64,000 bases of DNA from Archaeoglobales archaeon (GTDB taxonomy: Archaea > Halobacteriota > Archaeoglobi > Archaeoglobales > Archaeoglobaceae), in the NCBI GenBank assembly GCA_030055525.1, contig JASFYJ010000001.1, positions 90,616 to 154,615 on the forward strand, read 5' to 3'. Under the pieces are notes generated by a model that was not told where the DNA came from, searched no databases, and worked only from the letters and a program-made list of their open reading frames with translations. The position numbers and the translations under genes are program-made. Every line of letters begins with the position of its first letter. Position 1 is the stretch's first letter. Below are positions 18,581-27,482 of this stretch, piece by piece.

Positions 18581-19826
18581 CTGCTACTAAATAGGCGTAG
18601 GTAAAAGACTTTATTTTCACTACTTTAAACTCTCCGAGTTTTCCTTTGGTAATTACAGCTTTGTAGGAGTTTGTTCTTGCTAAAACAGTACTATTTTTGC
18701 CGTACTCTGTTAAAAGAACAAGAGATTTTTTTCCAACAAACTTTGAATTGTTCTCAGCCCCAATGTTTCTGCATAGTTCTGTTAGCTTTCTAGACCATAT
18801 CTTCTTTTTCCATCCTGGAATATCCTTCAGATTTGCTGCAGGCGTTCCCGGGCGTGGGGAGAATCTTGTGATGTTTACGATGTCTGGCTTTACTCTTTTC
18901 ATTAGCTCGTAAGTTTTCATGAACGATTCTTCATTTTCTGTCGGATAACCTACGATCACGTCTGTGGATAGAGTTAAATCGTCAAAAGCTTCTCTAAAAG
19001 CTCTAACTACGTCTATGAAATCTTCCACGCTGTAGTTTCTTCTCATATGTTTTAAAACATCGTTGTCACCACTTTGAACTGGTAGATGGATAAATTTGTA
19101 GATTTTCTCACTTTCGTAGGCTTCGATTAACTCCTCAAGCATGGATTTTGCGTGATGTGGGTTCATCATCCCCACTCTCACTCTAAAATTCCCGGGAATT
19201 TCTGATATATACTTTAGAAGTTTTGGAAGCATTTGGTATCCTTTATCAATTCCATAGGCTCCCGTATCTTGGGATGTCAGCTGTATCTCCTTATAGCCCA
19301 TATCTAAAGCTCCCTTCACCTCCTTAAGGATGTTATCAATTGAGAAACTTCTAAGCGGACCTCTTGCAAACCTCGTAATACAGTAGCTGCACTCTCCAAC
19401 ACAACCTTCGGAGATGGAGACTATTGCTATTGCATTCTCTTTAAGTCTACACTTTACCTCATGCATCTCAGCTTTATCCAAATTCTTCCATCCTATGTGA
19501 ACGATCTTCTTGGAATTTTTAACGGCTTCAGCAATTTTTTCTAAATTGTCTGGAGAAACTGCTGCATCACTCAATTCTAGTGCTTCTTTAGATGTCCTTG
19601 CCATACAACCTGCTAATACCACTTTTTTTCCTGAAGCCTTAAGTTCTTTTATTCTTCTTATGATTTTTCTCTCGGTAAAGTCGATGACACTGCAGGAGTT
19701 TATTACCACAACTTCAGCATCGCTAACGTCAGATATTTCAAACTCTTTGGCCAAGATACCTCTAATTATATCTGAATCTGCCTGATTCATTGTACAACCG
19801 TAGGTTTCGATCGCCACTCTCACCAA
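18558..19826 (-). CDS. tRNA threonylcarbamoyladenosine methylthiotransferase (e-MtaB/CDKAL1-like)
   Basis: ETYGCTMNQADSDI UPF0004 domain, CVGECSYCITRFARG radical SAM motif, C-terminal TRAM-like region. Confidence 0.93.
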   Translation of the reverse strand: MVRVAIETYGCTMNQADSDIIRGILAKEFEISDVSDAEVVVINSCSVIDFTERKIIRRIKELKASGKKVVLAGCMARTSKEALELSDAAVSPDNLEKIAEAVKNSKKIVHIGWKNLDKAEMHEVKCRLKENAIAIVSISEGCVGECSYCITRFARGPLRSFSIDNILKEVKGALDMGYKEIQLTSQDTGAYGIDKGYQMLPKLLKYISEIPGNFRVRVGMMNPHHAKSMLEELIEAYESEKIYKFIHLPVQSGDNDVLKHMRRNYSVEDFIDVVRAFREAFDDLTLSTDVIVGYPTENEESFMKTYELMKRVKPDIVNITRFSPRPGTPAANLKDIPGWKKKIWSRKLTELCRNIGAENNSKFVGKKSLVLLTEYGKNSTVLARTNSYKAVITKGKLGEFKVVKIKSFTYAYLVADDAYESL

Positions 19827-19896
19827 GTTAGTTATGCTGTGACTGTTAAAATATCTGATCGCAAAACGTAAATACTTCCACGCTAACCATTTAAAG

Positions 19897-20241
19897 ATGA
19901 GAAAGATCGAACTTTACAGTTATGAAGATGCCGCTATGGATGTAGAAGGAGGAATGGGTGAAGAAGAGGTTATAATAAAGAAGTGGGAGTCTATAGTCAA
20001 TGCTCTAAGAGAGATAGAAAATGTTGCATTCCAAATTACACCTTACTGTGAGAAACATATCGATTTTGATTGCGAAAGTTGCCCGCTCACGATATTCGAT
20101 TTCGATTGTGGGCACCCTCTTTCAACCTATGCAATATTCTGTTCTGAGCTGAGAAAACTAAGAATGATCGGCGAAAGTATGCTAACTCTACTTCATCTGG
20201 TCAAGAGAAAAGAAGAAAAAGATCGGGAACCATTTGTTTGA
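19897..20241 (+). CDS. Cys-rich conserved hypothetical protein
   Basis: 114 aa with C-EKHIDFDCESCPLTIFDFDCGHPLSTYAIFC; overlaps the downstream radical SAM ORF. Confidence 0.65.
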   Translation: MRKIELYSYEDAAMDVEGGMGEEEVIIKKWESIVNALREIENVAFQITPYCEKHIDFDCESCPLTIFDFDCGHPLSTYAIFCSELRKLRMIGESMLTLLHLVKRKEEKDREPFV

Positions 20242-20245
20242 TCTC

Positions 20246-21175
20246 ATGAAGTGTCTTTTTTGTCATAACGAAGCTCCTTCATCGCTCAAGGTATGTAAAA
20301 ACTGTGCGAGATCGGAAAAAGCTTTAGAGGTTGTAGAAATATTACATCCAAAAGTTGGAAGTTATATTAGGAGCTGTAAATTGTGTAGCAACGAATGTAA
20401 AAGCTTAGCTCTCTGCGGAAAGCCAAGATATGGGAATCTGATATACTACGAAGATCCATTGCCGACAAATTGCTGTAACTCATGGTTTTGTAAAGGCAGC
20501 GATCTTAAAGGAACAAATTTGGCCGTTTTCTACTATGGCTGTAATTTTGATTGCCTATTTTGCCAAAACTGGAGTCACAAGAACGTTAACATTTTTTACG
20601 TTTCCCTTAGTGAATTAGTAGAGGCTGTAAAAAATCCAAGAGTAAAATGTGTATGCCATTTTGGTGGATCCCCAGAACCGCAGCTTCCTTTTGCTATAAA
20701 ATTCAGCAGAAAAGCTATCGAAGTTAGAAAAGACCTGATGATATGTTGGGAATGGAACGGAGCTGGAAATTCTTCGCTTGCATTTAAAGCGGCAGAGTTA
20801 AGTTACGTATCCGGAGGTACTGTGAAGTTTGATTTAAAAGCATGGAACGAGTTCTTGCATATTCTTCTCACTGGTAGAAGTCCTGAAAGGGTTAGAAAGA
20901 ATTTTGAAAATATCGGAAAAAAGTTTCCCGAAGTGCTTTCAGCTACAACTCTTCTAGTGCCTTACTATGTTGATGAAAAAGAAGTTGAAAAGATCGCGGA
21001 ATTCATAGCAAGTGTAGATCCAAAGATCCCCTACAGCCTTTTAGTTTTTCACCCAGATTACAAACTGAGAGATCTCCCAATAACCCCAAAAGAACAGGTT
21101 TTGGAATGTTATAAGGCAGCAAAAAAACATTTGGAAAAAGTTAATGTAGGGAATCTGCACCTTTTAGGGATTTAA
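20246..21175 (+). CDS. Radical SAM protein with N-terminal zinc-ribbon-like segment (PflA-activating-enzyme-like)
   Basis: CNFDCLFC (Cx3Cx2C) radical SAM motif; N-terminal CLFCHNEAPSSLKVCKNC. Confidence 0.88.
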   Translation: MKCLFCHNEAPSSLKVCKNCARSEKALEVVEILHPKVGSYIRSCKLCSNECKSLALCGKPRYGNLIYYEDPLPTNCCNSWFCKGSDLKGTNLAVFYYGCNFDCLFCQNWSHKNVNIFYVSLSELVEAVKNPRVKCVCHFGGSPEPQLPFAIKFSRKAIEVRKDLMICWEWNGAGNSSLAFKAAELSYVSGGTVKFDLKAWNEFLHILLTGRSPERVRKNFENIGKKFPEVLSATTLLVPYYVDEKEVEKIAEFIASVDPKIPYSLLVFHPDYKLRDLPITPKEQVLECYKAAKKHLEKVNVGNLHLLGI

Positions 21176-21827
21176 GTAGCTCGACAACTCCGTCGAACGT
21201 ATACTCAGCTGGAATTAGAGGTTTTAATCCTATCTTTATGAGGAATTCTGCGGTGGGTGGGCCTAGGGCTATTACTTTTTTTCTTTTAAGGGTTTCGAGA
21301 TCACAAAGATCGATAAAACTTTCAGCTATGCTTCTACTTGAAAAAACTACAACATCTATAAAACAACTCTCCACCATTCTTGTAAAAGCTCTTTGTTCTT
21401 TTCCATGCAGTTTTTTTGTTCTATATACGATCACCTCTTTGTAATCACACACTTCGGCAAGTTTTCGAAGTTCGTCACTGCCTTTGTCACTTCTAAAGGC
21501 TACAACCTTCTTGCCCCTCAAAATTTCCGAAAATTCATCAACTATTCCTTTCGAGTCGAAACTAGCTGGCAACAGAACCCCATCCATTTCTAAAGCTTCT
21601 GCAGTCTTTTTTCCTATTGCTATCACCTTCTTCAACTTTATACCTCTTTCTCTTATAACTCTTGCAACGTTTTGGCTCGTAACTATCGCGTATTCGTGTT
21701 CGGGAACTTCAAAATCGAGATATTCGAGCTCGATAAAGGGACATCCGTATGCTTCAAAACCCTCAGCGTTTAACCTTTTTACAGTTTCGTCGATCAGCTC
21801 TTTGGGTCTCAGAATTAGAATCCTCAA
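21141..21827 (-). CDS. hemD: Uroporphyrinogen-III synthase
   Basis: Low-similarity HemD pattern (ILRPKEL, AIVTSQNVARVI, VVFSSRSIAESF, ALGPPTAEFLIKIGLKP). Confidence 0.85.
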   Translation of the reverse strand: MRILILRPKELIDETVKRLNAEGFEAYGCPFIELEYLDFEVPEHEYAIVTSQNVARVIRERGIKLKKVIAIGKKTAEALEMDGVLLPASFDSKGIVDEFSEILRGKKVVAFRSDKGSDELRKLAEVCDYKEVIVYRTKKLHGKEQRAFTRMVESCFIDVVVFSSRSIAESFIDLCDLETLKRKKVIALGPPTAEFLIKIGLKPLIPAEYTFDGVVELLKSLKGADSLH

Positions 21828-22588
21828 ATTATCTCCTCCCTCAAGTTAAGAAAAGGATACTCTCTTCTAACTTTCTGGACATCTAGGAGATCTATATCTC
21901 CCATTATAACTTCCTGTACATCAGAAGCTTCGGCTACAGTTTTTCCAAGTGGATCAATGATGGCAGATCTTCCACCGTAGTTTAAATCTCCCTCGACGCA
22001 GTTAGCCCCTACGACAAAAAGCTGATTTTCTATAGCTCTAGCTCTAAGCAAAATGCTCCAGTGCTCTATTCTTTCTTTAGGAAAAGCTGCAGGTACTACT
22101 ATCATTTCAGCTCCCTTTCTCATCAGCTTTCTTGCGATTTCAGGAAACCTCAGTTCGTAGCATATAAGTATTCCGATCCTTCCTATACTAGTTTCAAAAA
22201 CTTCAAGTTTGTCTCCTTCCTTAAAGAACCGTCTTTCAGAAGTTAGAGGGAAAAGATGAGTTTTTCTATGCACTCCTATTATCTTTCCCTTCTGAATTAT
22301 AACAGCACTGTTGTAAAGATCGTCTCCCTCTTTTTCAACAATACCAGCTATTATTATCAGCTCTCTGTTCTCGCTTAGTTTTAGAAGCATTTTCAGTTCC
22401 TTTTCAACTGGCTCTACAAATTCATAGTTGTGCTCAAAGAATCCGGTGTTGTGTGCTTCAGGTAAAACAACCAAGTCTGAACGCAGCTGTATCGCTCTCT
22501 TCACCAAACTTAGACCTTTCATTAGGTTGACTTCCCTATCTGGCGAAATCTTAAGTTGAGCCACACATATCCTAGTCAAGGTATTCAA
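21824..22588 (-). CDS. Carbon-nitrogen hydrolase (nitrilase superfamily)
   Basis: VVLPEAHN, KTHLFP, GILICYELRFPE catalytic Glu/Lys/Cys motifs. Confidence 0.93.
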   Translation of the reverse strand: MNTLTRICVAQLKISPDREVNLMKGLSLVKRAIQLRSDLVVLPEAHNTGFFEHNYEFVEPVEKELKMLLKLSENRELIIIAGIVEKEGDDLYNSAVIIQKGKIIGVHRKTHLFPLTSERRFFKEGDKLEVFETSIGRIGILICYELRFPEIARKLMRKGAEMIVVPAAFPKERIEHWSILLRARAIENQLFVVGANCVEGDLNYGGRSAIIDPLGKTVAEASDVQEVIMGDIDLLDVQKVRREYPFLNLREEII

Positions 22589-22838
22589 CTACTTTCCCCT
22601 CCTTTGTGATTTTTATTTTTTCACCCTCTCTTTCAATACAAAAACCCCACTCGAGAACCCTTAAATGAAATTCCAGTTCCGAAAAACTAATCTTCAGTTC
22701 TTCCGCTATTTCGTGCATATTTTTGCCTTGCGATACAAGTGTAAGAATTTTTCTTCTTATTGGATGATTTACGGCTTTATGGTAGCGTTCATGGTATATT
22801 CGGCTGCTTTCTATACTTTGGCTGAATTTTTCCCACAC
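22572..22838 (-). CDS. ArsR-like winged-helix transcriptional regulator
   Basis: NHPIRRKILTLVSQGKNMHEIAEELKISFSELEFHLRVLEW HTH; overlaps nitrilase start. Confidence 0.8.
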   Translation of the reverse strand: MWEKFSQSIESSRIYHERYHKAVNHPIRRKILTLVSQGKNMHEIAEELKISFSELEFHLRVLEWGFCIEREGEKIKITKEGKVVEYLD

Positions 22839-22994
22839 GGAAGCTGTTTACAAAAAGTTATTAAAATTTTTCTTGGGTTTTAAATTTTAAAAATGTGGTA
22901 GATTTCTGCAAACATAATTTAAGGTGTTTGAGAGTTTTGATAAAAATTAGTATAGATCGTACAAATATAAAGAACCAAAAATTATAAAATTCTT

Positions 22995-23873
22995 TCAATA
23001 ACCGAGTTTGTTCAGCCAGCTTCTTAGAACTTCTGCCGACTTCTTAAGCTTTACCTTCTCCTCCTCGCTTAATTCTAGATCTGCTATTTTTGCTCCATCT
23101 CTTCCTATAACTACAGGAATGCCTACAGCAACGTTCTTTATCCCAAATTCTCCCTCGAAAACGTAACTTGCTGGCATAATCTCTTTTGTATCTTCTACAA
23201 CAGCTCTTACCATGCGATAGACGCTTACTGCAGGACCATAAATCGTTGCCTTCTTCTTCTCTATAACCTTTGCAGCAGTTTTTCTAACCTCATCCTCTAT
23301 TGCCTCCCAATTCACTTCTTCATTCAAATTTGTCAAACTCTTAGCTACGAACATTGTATCACCATGTTCACCGATCATCCAAACTCTCTCGGTATTCTTT
23401 ATCTTTGCAGCTCTCAGCCTCTCCTTTAATCTTGCAGAGTCCAAGACGTTTCCCATTCCAAAAACATCTTTTCTATCCTTTCTACTTTCTTTCCACATTA
23501 TGTAGGTCATTATATCTACAGGATTCGTTACAACGATAACTTTTGAATCTATTTTGCTTATTTTTTCAGCGATCTCTTTGACTACAACTGCATTCTTCTC
23601 GGCAAGATCTAACCTTGTCATTCCAGGCTTTCTGCCAATTCCTGCTGTTACAACTATTACATCACAATTCTTAAGTGCTGAGTATTCATCAGTCCCTACT
23701 ATCTCTGGGTATTTATCGACCGCTGCAGCTGCATGACTTAAGTCCATAGCTTCCCCTTCAGCCAACTCTTTTGCAACATCTACGAGCACAATTTCATCGA
23801 CATCCATTTTTAGGATACATGTAAATGCTGTAGCGCTACCGACCTTTCCTGCTCCGACGAAACCGATTTTCAT
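22995..23873 (-). CDS. mdh: Malate dehydrogenase
   Basis: LDH/MDH family: GAGKVGSATAF, VVTNPVDIMTYI, WMIGEHGDTMF; length as in Archaeoglobus MDH. Confidence 0.95.
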   Translation of the reverse strand: MKIGFVGAGKVGSATAFTCILKMDVDEIVLVDVAKELAEGEAMDLSHAAAAVDKYPEIVGTDEYSALKNCDVIVVTAGIGRKPGMTRLDLAEKNAVVVKEIAEKISKIDSKVIVVTNPVDIMTYIMWKESRKDRKDVFGMGNVLDSARLKERLRAAKIKNTERVWMIGEHGDTMFVAKSLTNLNEEVNWEAIEDEVRKTAAKVIEKKKATIYGPAVSVYRMVRAVVEDTKEIMPASYVFEGEFGIKNVAVGIPVVIGRDGAKIADLELSEEEKVKLKKSAEVLRSWLNKLGY

Positions 23874-23971
23874 ACGAGTTTTGGCCTACTTAGAGTTTTT
23901 AACTTCTTCTATTATGTTTTGTTTACACTGTATCATCTTAAAATTTTTAAGGTTCGAGAAGGATCTAAAAC

Positions 23972-24910
23972 GTGGATGCCGAAAAAATGATCTTGGAATT
24001 AACGAAAGAGAGTAAGAGCGATGGAGTTCTGCAAAGCCAAATTTCAGAAAAGCTTAAAATTTCAAAATCTACTGTTTCTGAGTTAATATCCAAACTGGAA
24101 AGTGAAAAGATGGTAGTCAGGAAGTTGGTTTCAGGAAAAGCTTTTCGAGTTTGGCACGTTGAATATGCTCCTTTTCCGATTAAAGGATTAATTAGAGTTG
24201 GAATTCTAAAAGCTAGCGAGTATCCCAAAGTAGTTTCCGCAGTAGAGAAGTTAAAAGGCATTTTGAAGATCTACGATAGTGGGATAGAGTTAACGAGAGA
24301 CCTGGTGTCGGGCGTTGTTGATGTAGCAGCTAGTCCTATCGTAACACAGCTTTACTTTGGTATTTTGATGAAAAATATAAAAATTCATCGAATAGTTGCA
24401 AAAAATGGAAGTGGAGTTGTTTTCTCAAATGCACAGTCCGATTGCTACGGATGTTCGGAAGTATCTACGATGGAGTTGAATCTGAGAAGATACATATCAA
24501 AAAAAATGGAAAAAGCTCAAATAAGATATTTCAAATCTCCAGAGGCAATGATACAGGCTATTGAAGAATTGAGAGGGATAGCTATATGGGAGCCCTACTT
24601 CACAAAACTTTCGGATCGCAAGACAGAAAGGTTTGAAGATGTTTTAGGCGACTTCGTATGTTGTAGTTTAGCTTCAAACAAAAGTTTTGGAGAGGAGAAC
24701 CCAGAACTTTTAGAGAAATTTATCGCAGAATTTGATAAGGCTAAGTATGGAAGAGAGGAAGCAAAAAAATTGGCCCAGCTGATAGGTTTTGAAGAAGAAA
24801 TTATCTACAAATCTTTCGAAAATTACGATTTCGAAGTCGAACAGGAGGTACCTAGAGATTTAGAGGTTCTAACCTTGGGAAGATTGGAGGAGATCTTTAG
24901 CTTTCAGTAG
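23972..24910 (+). CDS. MarR-like HTH fused to a periplasmic-binding-protein-like domain (putative one-component regulator)
   Basis: N-terminal KISKSTVSELISKLESEKMVVRK wHTH; remainder resembles NitT/TauT binding proteins (RVGILKASEYPKVVSAVEKL, GVVDVAASPIVTQLYFGIL). Confidence 0.75.
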   Translation: MDAEKMILELTKESKSDGVLQSQISEKLKISKSTVSELISKLESEKMVVRKLVSGKAFRVWHVEYAPFPIKGLIRVGILKASEYPKVVSAVEKLKGILKIYDSGIELTRDLVSGVVDVAASPIVTQLYFGILMKNIKIHRIVAKNGSGVVFSNAQSDCYGCSEVSTMELNLRRYISKKMEKAQIRYFKSPEAMIQAIEELRGIAIWEPYFTKLSDRKTERFEDVLGDFVCCSLASNKSFGEENPELLEKFIAEFDKAKYGREEAKKLAQLIGFEEEIIYKSFENYDFEVEQEVPRDLEVLTLGRLEEIFSFQ

Positions 24911-25390
24911 TTCGCTCAACTTTAATACACTTTCAAATTTGATTTCGCTCTCTCCCCTATCTACAACAGCTAAGATTTTTAACACTCTACCGCCAGCCTT
25001 TTCTATTCTCTCAATAGCTGAAATTGCAGATTTTCCAGTGGTAATAACATCTTCCACCAAAACAAATCTATCCCCTAGATTTATAGAGCCTATCCTATCA
25101 TCTCCAAGGCCGTATTCTTTTTTCTGCTTCCTGAATATCACAAGAGGCTTCCCTGTTTTTAAGGAAAGTGAAACACCTATTGGTACGCCTCCAAGTTCTA
25201 CGCAAGCTATCTTGTCAAATTCTACATCTATCTTTTTAATGATCTCCTCAGTAATTGCATCAAGTATATCTGGATACGTAGAGGCTAGCTTTACATCGAC
25301 ATATACGTTGCTTTTTTTACCAGAAGACAATATAAAATCACCAAACTTCAACGCTCCAACTTCTATCATCCTCTTTGCTATGTTTACCAT
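24869..25390 (-). CDS. pyrE: Orotate phosphoribosyltransferase
   Basis: PRPP motif FVLVEDVITTGKSAISAIERIEKAGG; FGDFILSSGKKSNVYVDVK. Confidence 0.95.
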   Translation of the reverse strand: MVNIAKRMIEVGALKFGDFILSSGKKSNVYVDVKLASTYPDILDAITEEIIKKIDVEFDKIACVELGGVPIGVSLSLKTGKPLVIFRKQKKEYGLGDDRIGSINLGDRFVLVEDVITTGKSAISAIERIEKAGGRVLKILAVVDRGESEIKFESVLKLSELLKAKDLLQSSQG

Positions 25391-25923
25391 GGTACATCTT
25401 TAAGCCTAAGTTTATAAGCTATAACGTTTGCGGAGATGTGTGCAATTGGCGTGATAAGAATGCCGATAGATATTATCTCTAAGTCGAAAAGATACCAAAA
25501 CGGACTAAATGTACTTGCAATTGCTAAAGAAACAAATAAAAAAGTTAGTTGATCGAATACAGGTAGCATTTCCCCCCTCCTATACCCAAAACGTCTTTTT
25601 ATGAAGCTCCCCAACAGATCACCAAGCATAGCTCCAAAAGCCAGCAAAAGTGTTAAGATAAAAAAATCAAAGTAGTCTAAAAGAGAATAAATTTGGAAAT
25701 TGAAAACCTTCTCTATTGAATATTGAATATTGGCTACAAGTATTCCCCCAACTATACCACCAAAGAAGCCCCTGAAAGTCTTCCCATCTCCAAAAATCCT
25801 TTTTTGGTCAAAAAAATTTTTGCCAAGATCTATCGGTTTCCCACCTCCAGTTACCACTGCAAAATTGTTTGGAGTGTAAGCTGGTAAAAGAAGCCAGACA
25901 GCTAGCAGCAACTTTTCTAGCAT
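25384..25923 (-). CDS. carS: CDP-archaeol synthase
   Basis: PAYTPNNFAVVTGGGKPIDLGKNFFDQKRIFGDGKTFRGFFGGIVGG, GDLLGSFIKRRFGYRRGEMLPVFDQLTF. Confidence 0.95.
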   Translation of the reverse strand: MLEKLLLAVWLLLPAYTPNNFAVVTGGGKPIDLGKNFFDQKRIFGDGKTFRGFFGGIVGGILVANIQYSIEKVFNFQIYSLLDYFDFFILTLLLAFGAMLGDLLGSFIKRRFGYRRGEMLPVFDQLTFLFVSLAIASTFSPFWYLFDLEIISIGILITPIAHISANVIAYKLRLKDVPW

Positions 25924-25926
25924 GCT

Positions 25927-26241
25927 TCAAAACTGCTTTAATAACTCCTCTATGTCTGTAATTAACTTCTTTATTTCTTCGAGATCTTTTTTCATTTCAG
26001 CTATCCTATCGTAACCCTCGTCCTTTACCATTGCTCCATACTGCGTAGGTACTATTATCCCAGACTGCTCTAGAACTCGCAAAGAGTATCTTACTCTATG
26101 TTTTGGCATTTTCAGGATATCTGAAAGCTTGAAAATGCCAACCGGCTGTTTTTCTATTACCGCTTTCAGTACTTGGAGATGGCGCAGCGCTATTTCTGTT
26201 TCCGACTTCAATTTGTTAAACACCATGATTATAGTGTGCAT
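25927..26241 (-). CDS. Winged-helix DNA-binding protein
   Basis: GIFKLSDILKMPKHRVRYSLRVLEQSGIIVPTQYGAMV. Confidence 0.75.
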   Translation of the reverse strand: MHTIIMVFNKLKSETEIALRHLQVLKAVIEKQPVGIFKLSDILKMPKHRVRYSLRVLEQSGIIVPTQYGAMVKDEGYDRIAEMKKDLEEIKKLITDIEELLKQF

Positions 26242-26260
26242 GTCATAATTTATAAATATT

Positions 26261-27088
26261 TTGCTGCAGCCTAACTTGAGTGGTAGGATGAGCTTTAAAG
26301 TTAAAAAAAGAGATGGTAGATTTGAGGAATTCGACAGAAATAAGATAATAAAAACTTGTATTAAGGCAGGAGCTAGCTTTGAAACTGCTAAAAAAGTTGC
26401 TGAAGAAGTTGAAAAGAAGATCTACGATGGAATAAGTAGCGATGATTTGTTGGAGATAGTGATAGATGTACTGTTCAAGTACGAGTACTGTAGAGGGCTC
26501 AGATACGACTTAAAAAGATCGCTTCTTCGTCTTGGTCCTTCAGGTTTCGCTTTTGAAAAATTTGTAGGTAAACTTCTAGAAAAGCATGGTTATACAGTTC
26601 AAAACAACGTTGTTATGGAGGGAGAATGTGCAACTCACGAAGTGGACGTTTTAGCTGTTGACGAGAAAGGAAAAAAGTATCTTGTAGAATGCAAATTTCA
26701 CAACCTTCCAAGTTATACGGGTCTTAAAGATGTGATGTATACTTATGCAAGATTTCTCGATTTGAAAGACTACTTTGACTTTGTATGGGTTTTCACAAAC
26801 ACGAAGTTCTCCGAAGAGGCAAAAAGATATGCAAAGTGTAGAAAGATAAAATTGACTGGCTGGAATTACCCAGAGGTTGAAGGAATAGAGAGTATGCTTG
26901 AAAGTAAAAACCTGTATCCGGTCACGATACTTAAGGTTGACAACAGCCTGATAAAAGCTGCAATTGATTTAGGATTTGTTTTTTGTTCTGACATCGTAGA
27001 GGTTGGAGAAGATGAGCTTCAAAGCAGAGGTTTGAAGAAAGAGGTAGCGAGAAAGCTTTATGAAGAGGCAAAAAAAGTTTTATGTTGA
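26261..27088 (+). CDS. ATP-cone domain fused to Mrr-like restriction-endonuclease-fold domain
   Basis: N-terminal VKKRDGRFEEFDRNKIIKTCIKAGAS ATP-cone; HEVDVLAVDEKGKKYLVECKFHN fits the D-(E/Q)xK nuclease core. Confidence 0.82.
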   Translation: MLQPNLSGRMSFKVKKRDGRFEEFDRNKIIKTCIKAGASFETAKKVAEEVEKKIYDGISSDDLLEIVIDVLFKYEYCRGLRYDLKRSLLRLGPSGFAFEKFVGKLLEKHGYTVQNNVVMEGECATHEVDVLAVDEKGKKYLVECKFHNLPSYTGLKDVMYTYARFLDLKDYFDFVWVFTNTKFSEEAKRYAKCRKIKLTGWNYPEVEGIESMLESKNLYPVTILKVDNSLIKAAIDLGFVFCSDIVEVGEDELQSRGLKKEVARKLYEEAKKVLC

Positions 27089-27124
27089 GAAAAATTTATC
27101 AATTAGTTCGTTCAGATAATCTTT

Positions 27125-27424
27125 ATGCTCTCAAAGGAACCGATAGATTTTTCGAAGGTTAGCAAAGATTTTGTTGATAGAGAAGTACTAAGAATTGCTA
27201 TAGTCGCAGAACTGGATGCCATAAGCTTTTATGAACAGTTAGCTTCAACCGCAACAAACGAAAACGTAAAAAAGGTTTTGCTAGACATTGCAAAGGAGGA
27301 AAAAACACATATGGGTGAATTTTTGGCTTTACTACTAGAACTTGACAAAGAACAAGTGGAAGAGATAAAAAAGGGGGCGGAAGAGGTGGAGGAGCTGACT
27401 GGGATTAGAAAGAAGATTTTATAA
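27125..27424 (+). CDS. Small ferritin-like (encapsulated-ferritin/rubrerythrin-type) protein
   Basis: 99 aa, IVAELDAISFYEQLAS ... IAKEEKTHMGEFLALLLELD: single E...ExxH pair as in EncFtn-like proteins. Confidence 0.75.
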   Translation: MLSKEPIDFSKVSKDFVDREVLRIAIVAELDAISFYEQLASTATNENVKKVLLDIAKEEKTHMGEFLALLLELDKEQVEEIKKGAEEVEELTGIRKKIL

Positions 27425-27482
27425 AATTTTTCAACATTTTTTTGTGGGAAGAGGTTATATAACCTCGCCAGACCATCGAACT

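Noticed and set aside
24939-25403. 154-aa plus-strand ORF
   Set aside because: Antisense to pyrE with Ser/Thr/Ile-rich shadow composition
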